Origin: Microbacterium galbinum
GTDB taxonomy: Bacteria; Actinomycetota; Actinomycetes; Actinomycetales; Microbacteriaceae
DNA: 64,000 nt
NCBI RefSeq assembly: GCF_023101185.1
Contig: NZ_CP078077.1
Coordinates: 1,331,630 to 1,395,629, forward strand
Reading direction: 5' to 3'
A program made the translations under genes and the position numbers. The notes under the pieces are model-generated. The model did not search any database. It worked only from the letters and a program-made list of their open reading frames with translations, and had not been told where the DNA came from. Below, piece after piece: positions 55,137-61,757 of this stretch. Position 1 is the stretch's first letter; each line of letters opens with the position of its first letter.

Positions 55137-56714
55137 ATGAGCAGTGATCCCCTGGGTGACGTGCGCCTCCGACCGTCCCCCGACCAGGTCGAGCACGGCC
55201 TGCGCCGCGCGCTCGATGAGGAGGACTGGTCGTCGGCCGTGCAACTGCTCGGCACACACTGGTCTCTGCTCCTGGACGAGCATCGGGAGCTCCTCGACCT
55301 GGCCCTGAAGGCCGTGCCGCTCGGTGCGTTCGAGCAGGATGCCCGCGCCGCGGCCGTGCGCGACATCCGCCTGCACTCCTCGGCGGACGCCGTCGACCGG
55401 ATGCTGGGCGCTGCCACTCTCCCCGACGCCGACGACACCGCGAAGCTGGAGTCCCTCGCGCGTTCGGAGCGAGCGCTCAGCCTGCTCAGCGTCGCCTCGT
55501 CGCGCATGATCGCGCTCCGCGTGCGAGGCAGGATGTCACGCGCGATCCAGCTCGCCCGGCTGGTGGAGATGTTCGGGCGCATCGCCGCGGTGCATCAGCC
55601 CGCACTCGTGCACGATCGTCTGCCGGCGGCGCTGCTGCAGGCGGGGATCACGCGCGGACTCGCCGACGACCTCCCCGGCGCCACCGTCGGGCTGCGCGAT
55701 GCCTACGAACGCGCTCATCAGTCCCGCGTCGCCTACGTCGAAAGGGATGCCGCCGGGAAGTCGGCCCTCTTCCATGCGCTGGAGGGCGACATCGAGCAGG
55801 CGCGCTCCTGGCTGGAGCGTCACGACGATGCACCGACCGCCGACGGCTGGTATCGCTCCCGGATCGCGCTCACCGCGGATGTCGCGCGGAGCCTCGTCGC
55901 GATCGAGGGTCTCCGGTCGTCCGAGGCCCAGGCCGCCGTGCGCTTGCTCGATCAGCCCGTCAACGCCGAGCAGAGCTGGGGGCCGACCGTCTCTTACGCT
56001 CGGCTGCGCTACGCGCTGGCGTGGGGGGACCGGCTCAGCGCGCTGGATTCACTGCGCTCGGATCGCGTCAGGTACGCGGAGTGGCTGGGCGAAGGCACGA
56101 CGATGGGACCCCTGTTGGCCCAGGGAGAGGTCGATCTCCTGCTCTCCCTGGGGCAGACGCGTCAGGCGCGCCTCGTCATCGACGCTCAGGACGACCACCT
56201 CGTGAACCGTGTGGCGCGCGCGCAGCTCGCCCTCGTCGAGGGAGACGTCGTCGGGGCGGCGCGTCGTGCGGCGGCGACGCTGGGGGAGAGGCAGACGATC
56301 CGCGCGCGGGTGAAGGCCCTGACGGTGCACGCCGTCGCCACCGATCGCCGTCCCGGGGGGATGAGTGCGGCCGAGAGCTACTCGGATCTCAGAGCGGCGA
56401 TCGGCGAGCGCGGGTTGCTGTTCGCTGCGCTGAGCGTGCCGGCCGATGTGCGAGGGCCGCTCGATGCGCTCCTGCCACCGGATCACGGCGCACGCCAAGT
56501 GCTTCCGGATCCGACGGATCGGGTGCGCCTGACGCCCCAGCAGCAGCACGTGCTCCTCGGGCTCGAGCGGGGCCTCACCGTGCGTGAGATCGCGCTCGAA
56601 TCGCACCTGTCGACCAACACCGTGAAGTCGCACGCACGGGCGCTCTACCGCCGTCTCGAGTCGACGACTCGCGATGAGGTGATCGGGCGGGCCTACGAGC
56701 TGGGGCTGTTGTGA
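55137..56714 (+). CDS. LuxR-type regulator 1, helical-repeat N-terminus
   Basis: 525 aa, no receiver domain and no visible ATPase Walker A. Residues 1-450 are helical with TPR-like alternation (DEEDWSSAVQLLGTHWSLLL; RDAAGKSALFHALEGDIEQA). The C-terminal HTH is LTPQQQHVLLGLERGLTVRE, then IALESHLSTNTVKSHARALY. It resembles the solenoid arm of MalT-type regulators without the NTPase. The start ATG lacks a close ribosome site. It follows the giant LATTG protein in the same direction and shares layout with two genes downstream. Signal unknown. Confidence 0.85.
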   Translation: MSSDPLGDVRLRPSPDQVEHGLRRALDEEDWSSAVQLLGTHWSLLLDEHRELLDLALKAVPLGAFEQDARAAAVRDIRLHSSADAVDRMLGAATLPDADDTAKLESLARSERALSLLSVASSRMIALRVRGRMSRAIQLARLVEMFGRIAAVHQPALVHDRLPAALLQAGITRGLADDLPGATVGLRDAYERAHQSRVAYVERDAAGKSALFHALEGDIEQARSWLERHDDAPTADGWYRSRIALTADVARSLVAIEGLRSSEAQAAVRLLDQPVNAEQSWGPTVSYARLRYALAWGDRLSALDSLRSDRVRYAEWLGEGTTMGPLLAQGEVDLLLSLGQTRQARLVIDAQDDHLVNRVARAQLALVEGDVVGAARRAAATLGERQTIRARVKALTVHAVATDRRPGGMSAAESYSDLRAAIGERGLLFAALSVPADVRGPLDALLPPDHGARQVLPDPTDRVRLTPQQQHVLLGLERGLTVREIALESHLSTNTVKSHARALYRRLESTTRDEVIGRAYELGLL

Positions 56715-57274
56715 GGTGCCTCCGTACGGTTTCGTCCGACGCCGGCGCGATGCAGGGCGGAGGCGAGGGCGCCGGAGAGCTCCGACGCCAGCAACTCGCC
56801 GACGATGCGCCCGAGGAATGATCCCAGCAGGATCGCCGGGGAGAGGTGCTCGGGCGAGAACACGACGACGGAGACCCCGAAGAGAGCCGTCCCGGCGCAC
56901 ACCGCCGCCAGGAGATACCGTCGGCGTACCCGCGCGCCCGTGCCTCGCGTGCGCCAGACGACGAGATCGATGACCGCTCCGGCCAGCACCAGCGGGAAGA
57001 TCACGATCACTCCCGCGGTGTTCGCGACCGCGATGAAGACGGCGGCGATCGCACTGGTGAGCACGGCCGTGCCCGGCACATCGGTCAGCCGCCGGGCCAG
57101 GAACGGCAGGAGGCTGTGCACTCCGGCCACCAGTGCGTACAGCGGCGGGGCGAGCGGGGCGAGCGCGGTGAGCAGGGGGGCGGTCGCGAGGTGGATCAAC
57201 AGGTGCACCGCGGCCAGCGCTCCGCAGATCAAGAGCACGCGAGTCGTCGGGCGACGATGAGTCGGGGAAGCCAT
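56693..57274 (-). CDS. Multi-pass membrane protein, possibly ECF-transporter S-component-like
   Basis: 193 aa, about five to six helices (LLICGALAAVHLLIHLATAP; VFIAVANTAGVIVIFPLVLA). The layout resembles ECF transporter S components, but no substrate motif is certain. ATG 57274 is 7 nt behind TACGGT. Its 3' end overlaps LuxR1 by 22 nt on the opposite strand. Confidence 0.6.
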   Translation of the reverse strand: MASPTHRRPTTRVLLICGALAAVHLLIHLATAPLLTALAPLAPPLYALVAGVHSLLPFLARRLTDVPGTAVLTSAIAAVFIAVANTAGVIVIFPLVLAGAVIDLVVWRTRGTGARVRRRYLLAAVCAGTALFGVSVVVFSPEHLSPAILLGSFLGRIVGELLASELSGALASALHRAGVGRNRTEAPHNSPSS

Positions 57275-57316
57275 CACCCTCACCGTATCGGGGTATCTCG
57301 GGTCGCCACGTCGCAA

Positions 57317-57322
57317 TATATT
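57317..57322 (+). promoter_or_regulatory. -10 element of LuxR regulator 2
   Basis: TATATT within GCAATATATT; the 8-mer GCAATATA here is the reverse complement of TATATTGC at LuxR1. It lies 63 nt before the LuxR2 start. Confidence 0.5.
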
Positions 57323-57384
57323 AGAAGGCGAACCGATGCCATGCGAGATGCCGGAGGGGCTCTCGCATCAGGGAGGTGAGGTTC

Positions 57385-58941
57385 GTGGAGTGGTCTCGGA
57401 GTGGGCGCGACGCGCTCCTCGGCGACCTGCGCTCCTTCCTCGATCACGAGCAGTGGGACGACATCGCGATCCTGCTCGACGACTACTTCTTCGCCCTGTC
57501 GTTCGCTGCACCGGAAGCGGTCTTCGAGGTGTGGGAACGGGCTCCTCGCGAGTGGCTGCAGGAGCATCCGCGGTACCTGATGGCGCGGGAACTGACCCGC
57601 AAGGCCTGGCGGTCGTCGGCGCTCACCGAGCACCGCATCGAGCGGATCTTCGCCGACTGGGTCGCATCGCAGGAGCATCCGATGGCCCGCGACGTGCTCG
57701 GCGTGAAGACGGCCGAGATCCGCCGCCTCCTCGCGTTCGGACGCATCGAGGAGGCGCTCGGCGCCGTCGCCGAGGTGCAGGAGCTGATCCGCACGACGCG
57801 CGATCACGACGGATTCGACGACGTGCTGGGCAGCGTGCTCATGCGCATGGGCCTGACGTTCGTGGCCGGCGGCGAGCTGGAGCGCGCGGTCGAGGCGTTC
57901 TCCGAGGGGTGGCGTTGGTCGCGCAGCACCCTCCCGCATCCGATCGCCCCGTATCTGGCCGGGCACTGCGCGCTCGCGCACGCGCTCGCCGGAGACTTCG
58001 CGCACGCCGAGGAGTGGCTCGCCCGCAGCGTGGAGGACGCCTCCGAAGATCCACGCACGATGGCGTTCCACCTGCAGAAGGCGGCGGCGCTCAGCCGCAC
58101 GCTCATCGCAGTCGCCCGCCTCGACCGCGCCGAGGCGGAGGCCTCGCTGGCCGAGCACGCCGACAGGATCGACGACGGCGACCTGTGGTGGGTAGATGCG
58201 CACGTGCGTGCGCGCATCGACCTGTACTGGGGCGACGGAACGCGGAGCGCGCGGCTCATTGAGCGTGCACTCGCGGCCTATCCCTCCGCGACCGCGCCCG
58301 CGTCGCTTCCCGGGATGCTGCTGCGGGCCGACCTCTCCGACATCCTCCAGCACCGGGGTGACCTCGATCGTGCGGGGGACGTGCTCGAACACGTCGAGAT
58401 CGTCGACGCGCACGCCTCGGCCGTCACGGCCCAGGCGCGCCTGCTGATGCACCGGAAGCGAGCGGGTGACGCCCTCTCCCTGCTCGACAGAGCATCCGCC
58501 CGTCGCCGCACTCCCGCAGTGGTGCCGGCGCGCTGGCTCGTGATCCGCGCCAACGCCGCACATCTGCTGGAGCGGCCGAGCGTGGTCGAGGTCGTGCGCC
58601 TGGCCGCCGACCGCATCGCGTCCACCGGTGCCCATGACGCGGTGCACGAGGCGATGCCCGAGGTGCGCGCCGCGATCGACGAGCGGATGCCGTCGGCCGA
58701 AGCTGCGGTCGCAGAGGCTGCCGCCGACGACGACGACGCCGCCGCGCCACCCGAGGGTGCGATCGCGCTCACCCGGCGGGAGCGCCAGATGCTGGAGCTG
58801 ATGCGCACGCACGCGTCGGTGCGTGACCTCGCGGGAGCACTGTTCATCTCGGCGAACACCGCGAAGAGCCACCTGCGAAACCTCTACCGCAAGCTGGGCG
58901 CGACCGGGCGCGAAGACGCCTTGCGCCGGGCGGGGTACTGA
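57385..58941 (+). CDS. LuxR-type regulator 2, helical-repeat N-terminus
   Basis: 518 aa, same build as LuxR1. N-terminal solenoid with repeated GxxExAxEAxxEG turns (VAGGELERAVEAFSEGWRWS; LAGDFAHAEEWLARSVEDAS). The HTH is LTRRERQMLELMRTHASVRD, then LAGALFISANTAKSHLRNLY. The acidic stretch ADDDDAAAP links the two. The GTG at 57385 is chosen because GGGAGG lies 8 nt upstream; an in-frame GTG at 57376 overlaps that site. Confidence 0.85.
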   Translation: MEWSRSGRDALLGDLRSFLDHEQWDDIAILLDDYFFALSFAAPEAVFEVWERAPREWLQEHPRYLMARELTRKAWRSSALTEHRIERIFADWVASQEHPMARDVLGVKTAEIRRLLAFGRIEEALGAVAEVQELIRTTRDHDGFDDVLGSVLMRMGLTFVAGGELERAVEAFSEGWRWSRSTLPHPIAPYLAGHCALAHALAGDFAHAEEWLARSVEDASEDPRTMAFHLQKAAALSRTLIAVARLDRAEAEASLAEHADRIDDGDLWWVDAHVRARIDLYWGDGTRSARLIERALAAYPSATAPASLPGMLLRADLSDILQHRGDLDRAGDVLEHVEIVDAHASAVTAQARLLMHRKRAGDALSLLDRASARRRTPAVVPARWLVIRANAAHLLERPSVVEVVRLAADRIASTGAHDAVHEAMPEVRAAIDERMPSAEAAVAEAAADDDDAAAPPEGAIALTRRERQMLELMRTHASVRDLAGALFISANTAKSHLRNLYRKLGATGREDALRRAGY

Positions 58942-58953
58942 CTCGGGGTGGGG

Positions 58954-58977
58954 CCCTTCGACAGACTCAGGTACCCA
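58954..58977 (+). repeat. Single arm of the dispersed CTTCGACAGGCTCAGG repeat
   Basis: CCCTTCGACAGACTCAGGTA and what follows match the outer arm at 9568 with few changes. It follows the LuxR2 stop. Confidence 0.6.
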
Positions 58978-58986
58978 CGCGGAGCA

Positions 58987-59015
58987 GGTGAGATTCTGGC
59001 CCGTCGCTCGTCTAG
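58987..59015 (+). promoter_or_regulatory. Shared ECF-type promoter A (upstream of the sigma-like gene)
   Basis: GGTGA, 17 nt, CGTCTAG. The 29 bp match 61670-61698 at 23 positions without gaps, including GTCGCTCGTCTAG at the end. CGTC is a common -10 core for actinobacterial ECF sigma factors. It implies a leader of about 280 nt. Confidence 0.6.
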
Positions 59016-59162
59016 AAGATGAGGACCTCCCCAGGCCTCGATGGAGCGGGCTCGCCCGCGGCTGCGGAGCCTTCCTCCCACATGACCCCGCAGCGTCGCG
59101 AAGAAGGAGGGGCGTTCCCCAGCGCCTCTCCTTCTCACGTTCTTCCCCCTAACGCCGGCTTT

Positions 59163-59211
59163 CCTCACCCCTCTCCACAGAGGGTGAGGGGGTGGGTGAT
59201 CTCGTGGGTGA
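59163..59211 (+). repeat. Phased GGGTGA repeats and hairpin in the sigma-like gene leader
   Basis: CCTCACCC (59163-59170) pairs with GGGTGAGG (59182-59189). GGGTGA occurs at 59182, 59194 and 59206, exactly 12 bp apart. Apart from these and promoter A, the 360 bp between LuxR2 and the sigma-like gene show no gene. Confidence 0.6.
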
Positions 59212-59262
59212 TTTTTCGGGGCTCGCCGTTTCAGAGCACCCCTCTTCTTGTTCTCTTCTCAT

Positions 59263-59299
59263 AAGGGGAGCGGACGACTGCCGTCCGCTGCAAGGGGAG
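59263..59299 (+). promoter_or_regulatory. Hairpin flanked by duplicate ribosome sites
   Basis: AGCGGACG and CGTCCGCT form an 8-bp stem around ACTGC (59269-59289). AAGGGGAG occurs on both sides (59263-59270 and 59292-59299); the second is the ribosome site of the sigma-like gene. The hairpin could regulate translation. Confidence 0.5.
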
Positions 59300-59301
59300 A
59301 A

Positions 59302-60075
59302 ATGATCGATGTGGATGGACCGACGCGCTTCGCGACGGATGCTGCGGCATGGGATGAGAACGACCTCGCCCGTGCGACGAATGGGGGCGAGCGCGGGGCG
59401 GCCGATGTGCTGTTTACTCGGAGCATGCCCACCCTGCTGAACCTCTCGCGTGCGATCGCGGGGCGAGCGATGGAGGCCGAGGAGCTGCTCGCGGTCGCGC
59501 TGCTCTCGACCTGGGAGAAATGGTCGCAGGGTCGCGGCCCGGTCGAGAACGCCCACGCCTACATCGCCCAGACGATGCGTAATCGTCTGCGCGATGAGAT
59601 GCGCGCGCCGCGGTCGCGCAACGTCGCGCTCGACGACGCGAATGTGCACGAGTTCGCGCATCACGACGAGACCGATCGCATCCATGCGGCGATCGACAAC
59701 GAGATCGTCGGGGTGGCGTTCGCGCGGTTGTCGGACGAACAGCGGATGCTCCTCACCGAGGTGCTGGTCAACGGGCGCAAGCCGCAGGAGGTCGCTCGCG
59801 AGCTCGGGCGTTCGTCGGGGAGGGTGAGCTCGGCGGTCTACCGCGCGAAGGCCGCGCTGCGAACCGAGCTGGTGGCCGAGTGCCTGAGGCGGGCGTGCCC
59901 CGGGGCGGGGTGCGGGACCGACCAGGAGGGGATCGCTCTGCTGATCGGTGCGAAGCACACGTGGAATGCCGGTCATCCCGCCGTAGCCGCAGCGCACGAG
60001 TGCCCCGGATGCCGGGCGGGCCTGCAGGCCTACGCGGCGCTGCCCGGGGCGCAGTCCGTGACGGTCGCCGCGTGA
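59302..60075 (+). CDS. Sigma-70/ECF-like factor with C-terminal Cys-rich tail
   Basis: 257 aa. Region 2: TRSMPTLLNLSRAIAGRAME, then VALLSTWEKWSQG and AYIAQTMRNRLRDEMR. Region 4: FARLSDEQRMLLTEVLVNGR, then KPQEVARELGRSSGRVSSAV. Beyond the sigma core, residues 190-257 hold C194, C199, C203, a HTWNAGHP segment and HECPGC (Cys 234 and 237), reminiscent of a zinc-binding anti-sigma module fused in place. Good ribosome site. LuxR3 follows 32 nt later. Promoter A may be its own target. Confidence 0.85.
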   Translation: MIDVDGPTRFATDAAAWDENDLARATNGGERGAADVLFTRSMPTLLNLSRAIAGRAMEAEELLAVALLSTWEKWSQGRGPVENAHAYIAQTMRNRLRDEMRAPRSRNVALDDANVHEFAHHDETDRIHAAIDNEIVGVAFARLSDEQRMLLTEVLVNGRKPQEVARELGRSSGRVSSAVYRAKAALRTELVAECLRRACPGAGCGTDQEGIALLIGAKHTWNAGHPAVAAAHECPGCRAGLQAYAALPGAQSVTVAA

Positions 60076-60107
60076 GCGCTCCGGCCGACCGGATGATCGG
60101 CTGACGC

Positions 60108-61649
60108 GTGTCCTCGTACGTCAGCGCCGACGCCGGCGACGCGCTCGCCGATGCCCTCCGTTCGGGGGATGAGGATGCCGTCGCCGCCGTGCTCACCCTG
60201 CACGTGTGGCCGCTGCTCAACGCCCACTACGACGCCTTCGAGCGGGCGTTCCGAGCCCTTCCGGTCACCGTGCGCGCCCGGCACTTCCCCCTCGAAGCCC
60301 TCGGTCAACTCGCGATGGTGACCGGGTCGCAGCGCGCCCGCGAGGTGCTGCTCTTCGATCATCGCCGGGTCGCGGCGAAGGAGGCCGGTGGCATCCACTT
60401 CGTGCAGCTCCTCGCCGCACGGCTCGCCGGCGACTACTCCGCGGCGAACCGATCGGCTTCCCGCCTCGCCGACTGGAGTCGTGCGGCGGAGGCCGAGGGC
60501 CTCGTCGCCGACGGGCCGGCGGCATTCTTCATGGCGCAGAGCGGGTTCACCGAGCTGCTGAACGGACGCACGGCGACGGCCGTCCGCCGATTCGGACAGG
60601 CCCGGCGGATGGCGGCGACCGCCACGCTGCACGACAGCGAACGTGACGCTCTCGGCAAGTCCGCGCTCGCGCACATCGTGCGCGGATCGATCGCCAGCGC
60701 TCGGCAGGCCCTCGCGCTGGCCCAGGAACTCCCGGTGCGCGCCCCCACCGTCTTCCAGCGCTTCTCGGCGAGCACGGAGCGCGCAGCACGGGCACTCATC
60801 GCCGTCGAGCAGCAGGACGACGCCGCGTCGGCGCTCGCGCCCCTTACGCTTCTGGAGTCCGCCGACGAACTCTGGCCGTTCAAGCTGCTCGCTCTCGCGC
60901 GGGACGCCCTCGCCCGCGAGTCCCCCCTCGAAGCGCTCGAGTTCGTCACGGTCGCGCAGTCGACTCAGCTCATCCCCGCGCGATCCCTCGCCTCCGACGC
61001 CGTGACGGCGCTGCGGGTCGACGCGTTCCTCGCGATGGATCAGCCCCTCGCCGCCTCCCGTGTGAGCGACAACGACGAGACCGGCATCCTCACCCGTCTC
61101 GCGCGCATGCGCGTGGCCATCCGCTCGGGGGATCGGGAACGCGCTCGCCGCCTGAGCACGGTGATCGTCTCCGACCCCGATGCCACGCCGCACGTGCAGC
61201 TCGAGTCGCGGCTGCTGCTCGCCTGGGTCGACGTGCTCGACGAGGCCTCGCTGAGCCCGGCGACGGCCGCGATGGCCACCGCCTACGCGGCGCAGCGTGG
61301 GGCGCGCCTGTTCACGGGGGTGCCGGGGTACGTGCTCGAGGCGCTGCGCGCGCTCGTGCGCGACCCCGACGCGATCCCGCTGCCCGAGTCGTCGGGGTTG
61401 ACGACGAGTCAGTCGTTGCTGCGGCATCCGCTCACGCAGCGCGAACGACGTGTGCTGGTCGCCGCGTCGACGTCGGCGACGCTCGCCGAGATGGCCGTCG
61501 ACCTCAAGGTGTCGCGCAATACGGTCAAGACCCAGCTCTCGTCGCTGTACCGCAAGCTCGGCGTCGGGTCGCGAGCGGATGCCGTCGCCGCCGCGACCCG
61601 TCTGGGGCTGCTCGGAACGACTCCCCTCCCCGATCCAGACTCCGTGTGA
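60108..61649 (+). CDS. LuxR-type regulator 3, helical-repeat N-terminus
   Basis: 513 aa. Solenoid N-terminus similar to LuxR1 (LTLHVWPLLNAHYDAFERAF; HDSERDALGKSALAHIVRGS). C-terminal HTH: LTQRERRVLVAASTSATLAE, then MAVDLKVSRNTVKTQLSSLY. No receiver. The GTG at 60108 is forced by an in-frame stop 4 nt before. Probably co-transcribed with the sigma-like gene and upstream of the last surface protein. Confidence 0.85.
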   Translation: MSSYVSADAGDALADALRSGDEDAVAAVLTLHVWPLLNAHYDAFERAFRALPVTVRARHFPLEALGQLAMVTGSQRAREVLLFDHRRVAAKEAGGIHFVQLLAARLAGDYSAANRSASRLADWSRAAEAEGLVADGPAAFFMAQSGFTELLNGRTATAVRRFGQARRMAATATLHDSERDALGKSALAHIVRGSIASARQALALAQELPVRAPTVFQRFSASTERAARALIAVEQQDDAASALAPLTLLESADELWPFKLLALARDALARESPLEALEFVTVAQSTQLIPARSLASDAVTALRVDAFLAMDQPLAASRVSDNDETGILTRLARMRVAIRSGDRERARRLSTVIVSDPDATPHVQLESRLLLAWVDVLDEASLSPATAAMATAYAAQRGARLFTGVPGYVLEALRALVRDPDAIPLPESSGLTTSQSLLRHPLTQRERRVLVAASTSATLAEMAVDLKVSRNTVKTQLSSLYRKLGVGSRADAVAAATRLGLLGTTPLPDPDSV

Positions 61650-61669
61650 CACGGCATTCGACCCGTCCC

Positions 61670-61698
61670 GGTGATGTTCCGAGCGGTCGCTCGTCTAG
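61670..61698 (+). promoter_or_regulatory. Shared ECF-type promoter B (upstream of the last surface protein)
   Basis: GGTGA, 17 nt, CGTCTAG; near-copy of promoter A. It begins 21 nt after the LuxR3 stop and lies 60 bp before the surface protein ATG. Confidence 0.6.
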
Positions 61699-61757
61699 TT
61701 AAGGATCGCTGGCGCTCCGCGCCGGACGACACATCATCTGGATGGGGAGGAATCGGA

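Noticed and set aside
50626..55257. A 1543-codon open frame antisense to the 1853-aa surface protein
   Set aside because: It has the same Arg/Gly/Asp/His bias and no motif; the plus frame has clear repeats and a LATTG tail. The antisense frame at 45782-49492 is rejected for the same reason.
57336..58262. Alternative frame starting at an ATG behind the TATATT element
   Set aside because: Its product is Arg/Ala-rich without a family; the overlapping frame from 57385 has the solenoid and LuxR HTH.
59019..59264. Possible 81-aa gene in the leader of the sigma-like gene
   Set aside because: No ribosome site, Pro/Ser-rich composition without a domain, and it spans the hairpin and phased repeats.
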